Positions 18,560 to 26,275 of a stretch of 43,225 nucleotides of DNA are shown in pieces. The notes beneath the pieces are model-generated. The model did not search any database and was not told where the DNA came from. It was given only the letters and a program-made list of their open reading frames with translations. Numbering within the stretch: position 1 is the first letter of the stretch; each line of letters starts with the position of its first letter. The DNA comes from Candidatus Avimonas caecicola (lineage in GTDB: Bacteria > Bacillota > Clostridia > Oscillospirales > Acutalibacteraceae). Position numbers and translations under genes: made by a program. The DNA lies in NCBI GenBank assembly GCA_904419875.1, contig CAJFTG010000017.1, positions 1-43,225 of the forward strand, written 5' to 3'.

Positions 18560-18838
18560 TCAGTTCTCGCCTCTCATGGCCGCAAAGCACTCGCTGCAAT
18601 ACACCGGGCGATCCTCGCGGGGCTTAAAGGGAACCTTGGCTTCCTTGCCGCAGTTCGCGCAAATGGCGGTGTGCATCTCGCGCTCCGGCTTCGACGCATT
18701 CTTACGGGCGTCGCGGCAGGCTTTGCAGCGCTGGGGCTCGTTTACGAAACCCTTTTCAGCGTAGAATTCCTGCTCGCCGGCGGTGAAAACGAATTCCGCA
18801 CCGCATTCTTTGCAGACCAGAGTTTTGTCTTCGTACAT
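18560..18838 (-). CDS. Double zinc-ribbon protein (zf-trcl type)
   Basis: 92 residues, ATG preceded by GAGGT at 8 nt. Two four-cysteine modules are visible. The first (residues about 9-41) is CKECGAEFVFTAGEQEFYAE with the closing pair CKAC and resembles the zf-trcl domain. The second (about 60-85) has CANC and CSEC and resembles the short CxxC-CxxC ribbons. Such proteins are common and uncharacterised in clostridia; nucleic-acid binding is plausible. A tRNA-like element ends only 28 nt upstream of its start codon on the same strand. Confidence 0.85.
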   Translation of the reverse strand: MYEDKTLVCKECGAEFVFTAGEQEFYAEKGFVNEPQRCKACRDARKNASKPEREMHTAICANCGKEAKVPFKPREDRPVYCSECFAAMRGEN

Positions 18839-18866
18839 GGATTTTACCTCGCTTAAAAAATAAATT

Positions 18867-18930
18867 TGCCCTGCGACGGATTTGGACCGACACCTTTGAA
18901 TAACAACGCTCTCATTAAGCTACCCGGGCA
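18867..18930 (-). ncRNA. tRNA-like element with reduced anticodon arm (tRNA mimic or decayed tRNA)
   Basis: 64 nt on the minus strand with tRNA landmarks. Acceptor ends TGCCCGG / CAGGGCA pair at 6 of 7 positions. The D arm GTAGCTTAATGAGAGC is near consensus. The T arm GTCGG-TCCAAAT-CCGTC has a 7-nt loop. The anticodon arm is cut to TTG-TTATT-CAA, so no normal anticodon exists. No CCA is encoded. It cannot be a working elongator tRNA. It lies between the sigma gene and the zinc-ribbon start codon, so it would be part of that mRNA leader. Confidence 0.55.
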
Positions 18931-18995
18931 TATATTCCAAGGCGGAATCCCGCCTCAGTGACAAAAGATCTTGGACAGAATGGACGTTAAAGCCT

Positions 18996-19601
18996 TCAAC
19001 AGACCGGCAGCCCCTGGCCGGCACACTTCCGGCGGACCCGCTGCAGCGCATTGTCCACCGCTTTGGCCGTCACGCCCAAACGACGGGCGATCTCTTCGTA
19101 CGAGTACCCGTTCATATAATGCGCCAGCACGGCGTACTCCCGCTCCGACAGCGTGCCGCGAAGCCGGTCATACAAATGGGAAAGCGTCTCCTTTTCCACC
19201 ACCAGCTGCGCCGGATCCTCCGCTCCTGAAGCAGCGGACAGCGATCCCTCCGCGCCCTCCATCGGAACCAGCTCCAAAACAGGGACCGCTCTGGCGGCGT
19301 CCGACCGTTTGGCGGCCGTGAGCATCCGGCGGCGGACACAAATGCCCGCATAGGTGCGGAAAGAAGCGGCCGCCTGCGGATTATACGTCCTCACTGCGGA
19401 AAGAAGGCCCAACAGCCCTTCCTGCGACAAATCCTCGGCTTCCACCTCGGCATTGCGGAAAATGCCGGCCTGTCGTTTGACCATCGGCGCACATCGCTGA
19501 ACCAGAAGGGCGAACGCCTCTTCGTCTCCACTGCGGGCACGGACGGCCAACTGTTCGTCGCTCATGGTTTCCGCTACCGTATCATGCCTGGACACTGCCA
19601 C
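18996..19601 (-). CDS. Sigma-70 family sigma factor, SigH-like
   Basis: 201 residues from the GTG at 19601, 6 nt after GAGGTGG; a second Met 12 codons on (MSDEQL) is an alternative. Region 2 is AEDLSQEGLLGLLSAVRTYN with FRTYAGICVRRRMLTAAK; region 4 is YSYEEIARRLGVTAKAVDNALQRVRRK. Region 3 is missing. The length, the DEQL..A..GDEEAF opening and the KAVDNALQRVRRK ending match clostridial sigma-H (Spo0H). That factor drives early sporulation and competence genes, but other small group 3/ECF factors cannot be excluded. It has its own near-consensus promoter. Confidence 0.85.
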   Translation of the reverse strand: MAVSRHDTVAETMSDEQLAVRARSGDEEAFALLVQRCAPMVKRQAGIFRNAEVEAEDLSQEGLLGLLSAVRTYNPQAAASFRTYAGICVRRRMLTAAKRSDAARAVPVLELVPMEGAEGSLSAASGAEDPAQLVVEKETLSHLYDRLRGTLSEREYAVLAHYMNGYSYEEIARRLGVTAKAVDNALQRVRRKCAGQGLPVC

Positions 19602-19700
19602 CGAAAACCACCTCAACGCCGCCGTCCGTCCCCTCCGGCCGCATTCTGCTTTTGCAGGGCGCCGGAAAGCCGGGAACGTTCTTTTCTGGCTACGAGCATC

Positions 19701-19729
19701 ATTGTAGCCGATTCCAAGGGAATTGTCAA
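19701..19729 (-). promoter_or_regulatory. Promoter of the sigma factor gene
   Basis: On the minus strand TTGACA (19724-19729), 17-bp spacer, TACAAT (19701-19706), about 100 nt upstream of the start. Confidence 0.8.
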
Positions 19730-20210
19730 CCCCCTGCGCCTAATTATTTATGGATGTTGTAAAAAAACGATCGAACAACGAGGAATATTTTCTGTTTTTC
19801 GCATAAACATGTCGTTTTGCTATATATGAAGTACCATAATTTGGCATTTTGTACAGAAATATATGCCTGCCGCTCTTTCCCTGACCGTCTCGGAGGCAGG
19901 CCAAAGGCAGGAAGGAACGGTCGAAAGGACAATGCGTCTTTCGAAATTTTTGACAGCCTTCCGTTCCCCGACCGGCTCCACAGCCGATCACGCATGAAAA
20001 AAGCCGTGGAAAAACCAACGGTCTCTCGGCGGCTTTCATCTCGTTGGCCGGTTTCACCGGACAGGAGAAAATCCTGGAAAAGCGGCGGACCGCAGCGGCC
20101 TTGGCGGAGCGAGCCCGCGTGAAGCTTCCCGGGCAGGGGGAGAGGGGGGAAGAGTAGGGAAGTGGGGAGGGGGAAGCGTCCTTGCCGGGCGGCGGAAACG
20201 GGGCGGTATT
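19730..20210. other. Intergenic region, no gene
   Basis: About 480 bp between the sigma gene promoter and nfnB. The first 150 bp are AT-rich. Short open frames exist, but none has a ribosome site or recognisable product. The only structure seen is the hairpin at 20000-20036. Confidence 0.5.
19996..20036 (-). terminator. Possible terminator downstream of nfnB
   Basis: Minus-strand arms AAAGCCG (20030-20036) and CGGCTTT (20000-20006) around a 23-nt internal segment, followed by TTTTTTC. The arms are short and the site lies 175 nt beyond the nfnB stop. Confidence 0.45.
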
Positions 20211-21608
20211 TCAGGCTTCCTTCCCCCGGATGTATTCATCGATGGACCGGGCCGCCCGCTTGCCGGCCCCCATCGCCAGAATGACCGTTGCGGCGCCGGT
20301 GACCACGTCCCCGCCGGCATACACGCCGTCCCTGGTGGTCTGCATGGTTTCCTCGTTGACGACCAGGCAGCCGCGGCGGTTGGCCTCCAGCCCCTCGGTG
20401 GTGGTGCGGATCAGCGGATTCGGCGCATTGCCGATGGCGGCGATCACCATATCCGCCGGCACACGGTGATTGCTTCCCTTGACTTCCGCCGGCCGGCGGC
20501 GTCCGGAAGCGTCCGGCTCGCCCAGCTCCATGTCCACGCATTCCAGGGCGGTTATACGGCCGTCTTCATTCCCCAGCAGCTTCACCGGCGCGGTCAGGAA
20601 GAGGAACGCGATCCCTTCCTCCCTGGCGTGATGGATTTCCTCCCGCCGGGCGGGCATCTCGTTTTCTCCGCGGCGGTAGACGATGGTGACGTGCTCCGCG
20701 CCCAGCCGCTTGGCGCACCGGGCGGCGTCCATGGCCACATTGCCGCCGCCGACCACCGCCACCTGTTTCGCCCGTTTGATCGGGGTGTCGTAATCGTCGC
20801 GGTATGCCTTCATCAGGTTGATGCGGGTCAGAAACTCATTGGCCGACATTACGCCGAGCAGTTCCTCGCCCGGGATGCCGAGAAAGCTGGGAAGCCCGGC
20901 GCCGGAACCGACGAAAACCGCCTCGAAGCCCTGCTCGAACAGCTCGTCCACCGACAGCACCTTGCCGATGACCATGTCGGTCCGGACATCCACCCCAATT
21001 TCTTTCAGGGAGGCGATTTCCTGCTGCACAATCGTCTTGGGCAGGCGGAATTCGGGAATCCCGTACATCAGCACCCCGCCCGCGGCGTGGAGCGCCTCGA
21101 ACACCGTCACGGCATAGCCCAGCCGCGCGAGATCCCCCGCGCAGGTCAGCCCCGCCGGACCCGAGCCGACCACCGCTACCCGGTGCCCATTGGGGACCGG
21201 TTTCACCGCGCATTCGGTCTGGCCGTTCATATGGGTGTCGGCGGCAAAGCGCTCCAGCCGGCCGATGGCCACCGGCTCGCCCTTGATCCCCCGCACGCAC
21301 CGGGCTTCGCACTGGCTCTCCTGAGGACATACCCGCCCGCAGACCGCCGGCAGGGAATTGGTGGCGCGGATAGCCTGATAGGCTCCTTCAAAATCCCCGG
21401 CGGCGATGAGCGCGATAAAATCCGGGATCTGCACGTTGACCGGGCAGCCGGAAACGCAGGGGCGGTTCTTGCAGTGCAGGCACCGCTGCGCTTCGTTCAC
21501 CGCCATCTCGGCCGTATAGCCGGACGCCACTTCCTCAAAATTCGCTGCGCGGACCTTCGGGTCCTGTTCGGGCATCGGCGTTTTTTCCATTTGCTTATTG
21601 ACTGCCAT
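20211..21608 (-). CDS. nfnB: NfnB-type NADPH-binding subunit (glutamate synthase small-subunit family)
   Basis: 465 residues from the ATG at 21608, with AAGGA upstream. The N-terminal cluster domain has CLHCKNRPCVSGCP and, after it, CGRVCPQESQCEARC, which hold two [4Fe-4S] clusters. Then come the FAD site VVGSGPAGLTCAGDLARLGY and the NADPH site VVGGGNVAMDAARCAKRLG, and a C-terminal GVYAGGDVVTGAAT. Alone it would be called GltA/GltD-like, but it follows nfnA by 43 nt, which points to NfnAB: NADH-dependent reduced ferredoxin:NADP oxidoreductase, a cytosolic electron-bifurcating enzyme of anaerobes. Confidence 0.93.
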   Translation of the reverse strand: MAVNKQMEKTPMPEQDPKVRAANFEEVASGYTAEMAVNEAQRCLHCKNRPCVSGCPVNVQIPDFIALIAAGDFEGAYQAIRATNSLPAVCGRVCPQESQCEARCVRGIKGEPVAIGRLERFAADTHMNGQTECAVKPVPNGHRVAVVGSGPAGLTCAGDLARLGYAVTVFEALHAAGGVLMYGIPEFRLPKTIVQQEIASLKEIGVDVRTDMVIGKVLSVDELFEQGFEAVFVGSGAGLPSFLGIPGEELLGVMSANEFLTRINLMKAYRDDYDTPIKRAKQVAVVGGGNVAMDAARCAKRLGAEHVTIVYRRGENEMPARREEIHHAREEGIAFLFLTAPVKLLGNEDGRITALECVDMELGEPDASGRRRPAEVKGSNHRVPADMVIAAIGNAPNPLIRTTTEGLEANRRGCLVVNEETMQTTRDGVYAGGDVVTGAATVILAMGAGKRAARSIDEYIRGKEA

Positions 21609-21651
21609 GGCTTCCAATCCTTCCGTTTCTATCTGTTCGAAATTCGGACGG

Positions 21652-22479
21652 TCATTTGCCGAACCGCTTCATCAGGCGGCAATCGTGCTCTTCTTCCTTA
21701 TATTGGCCGAGCCGCTTGACGGCGCTGTCCCAGTCCACCTGGTGCGCGTCGAATTCCGGGCCGTCCACGCAGGCGAATTTCACCTCGCCGCCCACCGTCA
21801 GGCGGCAGCCGCCGCACATGCCGGTGCCGTCAATCATGATGGGGTTCATGCTGACGATGGTTTTGACGCCGTATCCGCGGGTGAGCTCGGCAACCGCCCG
21901 CATCATCGGCAGCGGCCCGATCGCGATGACCAGGTCATAGCCGCCCTCCGCCTCCAGCAGTTTCTTCAGCTTCACGGTGACAAACCCCTTGTTGCCGTTG
22001 GAGCCGTCGTCGGTCATCACGAACAGCCGGTCGCTGACCGCGCCCATCTCTTCCTCCAGCATGACAATATCCTTGTTGCGGAAGCCGGCGATCATGTCCA
22101 CCTGCGCTCCCGCTCCATGCAGGGCCTTGGCCTCGGGATAGGCGATCGCGCAGCCCACGCCGCCGCCGACCACCGCCACACGGCGGTAGCCCTCGGTTTC
22201 AGTGGCGCGGCCGAGCGGGCCGACAAAATCCAGCAGCGCGTCTCCTTCCTCCAGGGTGTCCAGGAGAAAGGTAGTCCCGCCGACCTTTTGAAAAATAATG
22301 GTTACCGTGCCCTTTTCCGAGTCGTGGTCCGCAATGGTAAGGGGGATGCGTTCCCCCGTCTCGTTGACCCGCAGGATGATAAACTGGCCGGCGCGGGCCT
22401 TTCTGGCCACCAGAGGGGCGTCGATCTCCATGAGGGTAACCGATGGGTTGAGCGGGCGTTTATGCAAAATGGTATACAT
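21652..22479 (-). CDS. nfnA: NfnA-type FAD/NAD-binding [2Fe-2S] subunit
   Basis: 275 residues from the ATG at 22479 (AAGGAG 9 nt upstream). It belongs to the PyrK/ferredoxin-NADP reductase-like family: a FAD-binding barrel with ERIPLTIAD, the VVGGGVGCAIAYPEAKAL nucleotide loop, IAIGPLPMMRAVAEL, and the C-terminal [2Fe-2S] ligands in GTGMCGGCRLTVGG and FACVDGPEFDAH. It is the first gene of the nfnAB operon and supplies NADH binding. Promoter TTGATT-17-TACTAT lies about 100 nt upstream. Confidence 0.93.
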   Translation of the reverse strand: MYTILHKRPLNPSVTLMEIDAPLVARKARAGQFIILRVNETGERIPLTIADHDSEKGTVTIIFQKVGGTTFLLDTLEEGDALLDFVGPLGRATETEGYRRVAVVGGGVGCAIAYPEAKALHGAGAQVDMIAGFRNKDIVMLEEEMGAVSDRLFVMTDDGSNGNKGFVTVKLKKLLEAEGGYDLVIAIGPLPMMRAVAELTRGYGVKTIVSMNPIMIDGTGMCGGCRLTVGGEVKFACVDGPEFDAHQVDWDSAVKRLGQYKEEEHDCRLMKRFGK

Positions 22480-22576
22480 GAGCAAACTCTCCTTTGCTTT
22501 AGAGGAATCGGCGGCTTGACGGAAACCCCTGGGGAACATGCATGCCGCTCATCGCCGTATCTCTCGTATGGATTCA

Positions 22577-22605
22577 ATAGTACCAAAAGAAACATGGAAA
22601 ATCAA
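22577..22605 (-). promoter_or_regulatory. Promoter of nfnAB
   Basis: On the minus strand TTGATT (22600-22605), 17-bp spacer, TACTAT (22577-22582). Confidence 0.65.
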
Positions 22606-22740
22606 GCGCTTTCCCCACTTTCCTCTATTGGATTTTACCGTCCGCCGCCGGGGGACAAGCGGAAAATGCATCCCGCGCCCGGTTTTCCGTCAAAATAGCC
22701 GGCAATTGCTCCGTCCGGGCAGGCGAAGGGTTGGCGGAGG

Positions 22741-22810
22741 GCTGGAAAGAACTGGGGAGAGCCGGGAAGGGCTGAAAAGGGCCGAAAAGGGCCGAAATGG
22801 GTCGGGAAGA
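22741..22810 (+). repeat. Purine-rich imperfect tandem repeat, 10-bp unit
   Basis: Seven consecutive decamers related to gccgRRaagg: gctggaaaga, actggggaga, gccgggaagg, gctgaaaagg, gccgaaaagg, gccgaaatgg, gtcgggaaga. The unit equals about one helical turn. It lies in the divergent gap between nfnA and the kinase gene, upstream of both promoters' -35 boxes by 85-140 bp. Confidence 0.75.
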
Positions 22811-22894
22811 ATCAGCCGAAAGAACAGAAAAAAGGCTGGAAAGAGTTGGTCGGAAATACCAAAAGAAATAAATATAGGTTATACAAAAAACCAC

Positions 22895-22922
22895 TTTACA
22901 ATTTCGGAAAAAGTTGTATAAT
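22895..22922 (+). promoter_or_regulatory. Promoter of the kinase gene
   Basis: TTTACA, 16-bp spacer, TATAAT, with the leader about 80 nt. Confidence 0.7.
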
Positions 22923-23006
22923 ACAAACAGATGCACGAAATATCACAAAAACAATCGCACAGCAGAGAGCGATTCTCCTGTGGATTTTTGAAAGGAGACC
23001 TGGTCT

Positions 23007-23753
23007 ATGGAATTCAAAGAACTCATTTCCTCAAGCGCAACGGTCGACGTCTACAAGTGCGGCGACAAGGCGGTGAAGCTGTTCAAAATCGACCGCCCGA
23101 AGACCAACGCGCTGTACGAGGCGCTGACCCATGCCCGTGTGGAGGATACGGGGCTCAACGTGCCGATCGTCCACGAGGTGTCGGTGATCGACGGCCGCTG
23201 GGCGATTACGATGGACCTGATTGAGGGCAAGACCCTGGAGGAGGTCATGAAGGAGGATCCCGCCAATCTGGAAAAATACATCAACGACATGGTGGACCTG
23301 CATCTGACCGTCCACTCCAAGGTCACTCCGAAGCTCAGCAAGCTGAAGGATAAACTGGCCCGGCAGATCAATTCGCTGGACACCATCAGCGACGTGGTAA
23401 AGTACGAGCTGCTTACCCGGCTGGAGAGCATGCCCAAGCACACCAAGCTCTGCCACGGCAATTTCATTCCGGCCAACATCATCCTCAACGAAAAGGGCAC
23501 TTTTATCGTGGACTGGGTCGCCGCCCGCCAGGGGAATGCGAGCGCCGACGTGGCCCGCACCTACCTGCTGTTCTCCCTGAACAATCCCGACGCGGCGGAG
23601 CTGTACATGAACGCCTTCTGCAAGAAGACGAATACCTCCAAAAAATATGTGCAGGAGTGGCTGCCGATCGTGGCCGCCGCCCAGCTGACCGAAGGCAAAC
23701 CGGAGCAGAAGGATTTCCTGATGAAGTGGATCGACGTTGTCGCCTACGAATAA
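23007..23753 (+). CDS. APH-fold phosphotransferase (aminoglycoside/choline kinase-like) with Asp-to-Asn change
   Basis: 248 residues, ATG with AAGGAG 9 nt upstream. It has the protein-kinase-like N-lobe (DVYKCGDKAVKLFKI; the Lys of AVKLF would bind ATP), a hinge at ITMDLIEGKTLEE, and the C-lobe loop CHGNFIPANIIL (about 148-159) followed by IVDWVAARQGNASADVART. In this family the loop normally reads HGDxxxxN; here the catalytic Asp is Asn, while the later Asn and the metal-binding Asp of VDW are kept. The substrate is unknown. It could be an impaired or pseudo-kinase. It stands alone between its own promoter and terminator. Confidence 0.85.
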   Translation: MEFKELISSSATVDVYKCGDKAVKLFKIDRPKTNALYEALTHARVEDTGLNVPIVHEVSVIDGRWAITMDLIEGKTLEEVMKEDPANLEKYINDMVDLHLTVHSKVTPKLSKLKDKLARQINSLDTISDVVKYELLTRLESMPKHTKLCHGNFIPANIILNEKGTFIVDWVAARQGNASADVARTYLLFSLNNPDAAELYMNAFCKKTNTSKKYVQEWLPIVAAAQLTEGKPEQKDFLMKWIDVVAYE

Positions 23754-23919
23754 GGGCGGCCGGCGCGGCGCCGCTTGTCAAAAAAGCGGCGTTGCCCGAA
23801 TAAAACGCGGACTGTTTTCGTCCGTCTTTGTCCAAAGGCGGCGGGGCCGGGACGCGGCGCTTTCTCGGCGTCCCGCAGGACGCGAAAAGCTTTCCAAATC
23901 TTCAAAAAATAAGGCAGGA

Positions 23920-23964
23920 GGGCGGCCGAAGCTTCCGGGAGGAAGGTTTCGGCCGCCCTTTTTT
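23920..23964 (+). terminator. Strong terminator after the kinase gene
   Basis: An 11-bp perfect outer stem (23920-23930 / 23948-23958) extended by imperfect inner pairing, then TTTTTT. It lies about 165 nt past the stop codon. Confidence 0.88.
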
Positions 23965-24124
23965 GTCACATCGGGTGCTCCTGTGAAGGGGAAAAGCATA
24001 AAAGCGCATGCCGCTTATCAGGCCGGCTGCCCAGGCCTGAGTATTTTACAAGCATTTATAAAACGCTCAGGCTTATATGGTTGATATGGGGGAGCGGCGG
24101 CCGGCGGCCCGCCGTGTCCGCTAT
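23965..24124. other. Intergenic stretch with a two-part hairpin
   Basis: No gene. Arms gcctgag (24035-24041) and ctcaggc (24066-24072) enclose AT-rich inner arms ttttac / ttataaaa. It could be an RNA hairpin or a repeat element. Nothing else is seen. Confidence 0.35.
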
Positions 24125-24126
24125 AG

Positions 24127-24156
24127 AAAAACAGGCCGCTTCCAACGGCGGCCTGT
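24127..24156 (-). terminator. Terminator of the DUF368 gene
   Basis: A 9-bp perfect stem acaggccgc / gcggcctgt (24131-24139 / 24148-24156), with a T-run following on the minus strand. Confidence 0.75.
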
Positions 24157-24281
24157 AAGAATAACGCGGCGGGCGGCTTTTCCGCGTCCCAAAAGTCCCC
24201 GACGTCCCCGAAAGAGAACGGTGCTCCCAGGGCTTGGTACGCCTCCCATTTGCCGGCAGGTTTGATTACGGGGCAGCCGCT

Positions 24282-25136
24282 TTAGTCTTTCGGCTTGCCG
24301 ACGCTCTGATTGAAACGGTCGAGCAGGAGGGCGGCAACAATGCCGACCGCCAGGCAGAGCAGATTCACAAGGCACTGAACAACCGAAACGGTGAAGCTCT
24401 GGTAAGGGATAATCATGACCGTTGCGGCAACGACAATGCCGACAATGGCATGAAAGGCCAGCGAATAGTACCGCTCGAACAGCGCATTGACCGCCTTGGC
24501 AAGAAGGATAACAGTCGCCAGGGCGCCGATCCCCCCGGGAACCAGAACGCTCATGTTCAGATGCCCGATGCCGTCCACAAAAGGCGTGTAAAGCCCGAGC
24601 GGCATCAGCAGGGTGGAAAAGCTCATGCCGGGGGCGATCACGCTCAGCGCCAGGCAAAAGCCGCAGAAAAGGTACCAGGCAAAGTTCGGGACGATTTCAA
24701 CCGAGGAAAACTGCAGGCCGATGAGCAGGGCGAAGACCACCGCCATAGCCACCAGCAGGGAAACAAAGGAGCCTTTGCTGCGGCCCTGTTCGCCCGCCTC
24801 CCGGAAAAGAGACGGCATCATGCCGACGATCAGGCCCACAAACAGGCACACCGACGGCGCGGGGTATTTTTCCAGGAAAAAGGACAGCAGATTGGCGATC
24901 CCCAGAAAGCCGACGCCCAGCCCGACAATCACCGGGAGGAGCTTGGGAACGTGGGTTTTGAAATTGCGCAGCGGATGGGAGAGCAGCTCCATAATCGGCT
25001 TGTAGATGCCAAACACCACGCACAGCACGCCGCCGGAGATGCCGGGAAGGACAGCGCCCAGACCAATCAGGGCCCCCTGAACGACCCGGAACAGAATGTG
25101 AAAGACCGACCGGTTGTCTGATGAACTCTTATCCAT
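24282..25136 (-). CDS. popT: DUF368 polyprenyl-phosphate transporter (PopT family)
   Basis: 284 residues, ATG with AAAGGA upstream. It is a polytopic membrane protein with about eight or nine hydrophobic segments. The two family repeats are seen as GALIGLGAVLPGISGGVLCV (about 22-41) and ALSVIAPGMSFSTLLMPLG (about 160-178), each with a PG-containing re-entrant loop. DUF368 proteins were recently shown to return undecaprenyl phosphate, the lipid carrier of wall precursors, across the membrane. Placement in this family is clear from the loops; the symbol follows the published PopT name. It is a single-gene unit with a good promoter and terminator. Confidence 0.9.
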   Translation of the reverse strand: MDKSSSDNRSVFHILFRVVQGALIGLGAVLPGISGGVLCVVFGIYKPIMELLSHPLRNFKTHVPKLLPVIVGLGVGFLGIANLLSFFLEKYPAPSVCLFVGLIVGMMPSLFREAGEQGRSKGSFVSLLVAMAVVFALLIGLQFSSVEIVPNFAWYLFCGFCLALSVIAPGMSFSTLLMPLGLYTPFVDGIGHLNMSVLVPGGIGALATVILLAKAVNALFERYYSLAFHAIVGIVVAATVMIIPYQSFTVSVVQCLVNLLCLAVGIVAALLLDRFNQSVGKPKD

Positions 25137-25169
25137 GCTCGTTCCTTTCTCACCGTAAAAGTTACGACC

Positions 25170-25198
25170 ATTATATCCCGCTTTTTCCCGGTGGTCAA
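25170..25198 (-). promoter_or_regulatory. Promoter of the DUF368 gene
   Basis: On the minus strand TTGACC (25193-25198), 17-bp spacer, TATAAT (25170-25175). Confidence 0.85.
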
Positions 25199-25302
25199 CC
25201 CGGAGACAACCTGTTTATGAAGAATTAAGATTTCCGGCCGGCTTCCGACAAGGTTCGGCCAAAGGCGCCGCGGAACCGGACGGCCCGGCGGCGGGCGTGT
25301 GC

Positions 25303-25341
25303 AAAACGCAGCAAGCCGCCGGTTGCCCGACGGCTTGCTGC
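25303..25341 (-). terminator. Terminator after the HMA-like gene
   Basis: An 11-bp perfect stem gcagcaagccg / cggcttgctgc (25308-25318 / 25331-25341), with TTTT just past it on the minus strand. Confidence 0.7.
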
Positions 25342-25419
25342 TGAACAGGAACCCGGAGGGGAAACGGCGGAGCCGAGGCAGGCGGGGGGGAAGAAGGGGG
25401 GAGAAGGAGAGGCCCCGCC

Positions 25420-25629
25420 TCACTCAGGGCTTGAAGAAAGCTCGCGCGCGGAGCATCCGCGGCTTTGCAGGGTATGGATGAGCGCCTCGCCGCTCATCCG
25501 CCGCCCGCAGTGGACCACCAGCCGGTCGCCGCGGATTTCCGTGGCCATCACGCCGGAGAGTTCGCTCAGCGCGCGGCCGGCCTCGGCCGGGTCGGCGGGC
25601 GGGTCCAGATGGAGAGTCACCGTTTTCAT
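25420..25629 (-). CDS. Small HMA-fold-like protein lacking the CxxC metal motif
   Basis: 69 residues. The pattern MKTVTLHLDPP, then AGRALSELSGVMATEIRGDRLVVHCG and ALIHTLQSRGC follows the beta-alpha-beta-beta-alpha-beta spacing of heavy-metal-associated domains, where the GV...V step and the final G are typical. The usual GMxCxxC loop is replaced by PPADPAEAG, so metal transfer of the CopZ type is not expected. AAAGGA lies about 13 nt upstream of the ATG, a little far. It is followed by a terminator. The role is unknown and the fold is inferred from pattern only. Confidence 0.6.
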   Translation of the reverse strand: MKTVTLHLDPPADPAEAGRALSELSGVMATEIRGDRLVVHCGRRMSGEALIHTLQSRGCSARELSSSPE

Positions 25630-25721
25630 CGCATATTTTCCGTCCTTTCCGTTTGGTTTGGGTTAGTATCTGCGATCAATAACGGTTTATACCCAACGGC
25701 CCGGCGGCGCGGGTGCGCAGC

Positions 25722-26171
25722 CTATGTTTCGGATCCGTCCCAGATCATCTGGCGGTAAGGAAAATCCCGGTAGCCCGCCCGGCGGTACAGCCGGGCGGCG
25801 CCTTCGTTGGCTTCCTCCACCTCCAGCCGCAGGCGGGCTATCGGCTCCGGATATTCCTCGGCAAGATACCGAAGAAACCGTCCTCCGATGCCCCTTCCCT
25901 GAAAGGCGGGACGGATATACACCTCTTCCAGCCAGAGGACCAGGCCGCCCGCCTCGTTGGAATAGGTCTTGGCGGTCAGGGCGTAGCCGGCGGTCTGCCC
26001 GTCCTCCTCGAACAGATAAGCGTCGGCGTAGGGGGTGCCGGCGAGGATCAGGTCCGCTGTTTTCTGAAAATGGGCGTCCGGCACCGGATGGAGCACCGCG
26101 GGGGAATGGTAAAATTCGCGCATCAGGCAGACCAGCGTATCCCGGTCCTGCCGGCCAATGGGACGAAACAT
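25722..26171 (-). CDS. GNAT family N-acetyltransferase
   Basis: 149 residues, ATG with GGAGG 6 nt upstream. GNAT order: N-terminal beta-alpha with DRDTLVCLMREFY, central strands LVLWLEEVYIRPAFQ, the acetyl-CoA pyrophosphate loop QGRGIGGRFLRYL (about 91-103), and EEANEGAARLYRRAGYRDF near the end. It transfers an acetyl group from acetyl-CoA to an unknown amine. It lies 92 nt upstream of the HMA-like gene, so co-transcription is possible. Confidence 0.88.
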   Translation of the reverse strand: MFRPIGRQDRDTLVCLMREFYHSPAVLHPVPDAHFQKTADLILAGTPYADAYLFEEDGQTAGYALTAKTYSNEAGGLVLWLEEVYIRPAFQGRGIGGRFLRYLAEEYPEPIARLRLEVEEANEGAARLYRRAGYRDFPYRQMIWDGSET

Positions 26172-26275
26172 AAAAAACCTCCTGTGATCTCTGATGTATC
26201 CGGCGGACGATACGGGCTTTTTCCGACGACCCGCCGGCCGGAGCCTTACAACGGTTGCAGCGGCTTAGACAGGTA

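Noticed and set aside
18867-18930. A functional tRNA, for example with anticodon UCA
   Set aside because: The anticodon stem cannot form five pairs around a 7-nt loop, the total length is only 64 nt and no CCA is encoded.
19740-20057. A 105-codon minus frame upstream of the sigma gene promoter region
   Set aside because: It has no ribosome site, odd composition and no family pattern, and it includes the AT-rich spacer.
20211-22479. Glutamate synthase (GltAB)
   Set aside because: There is no large glutamate synthase subunit. The partner is a PyrK-like [2Fe-2S] flavoprotein, which fits NfnAB.
22741-22810. CRISPR array
   Set aside because: The units are 10 bp without spacers, and no cas genes are present.
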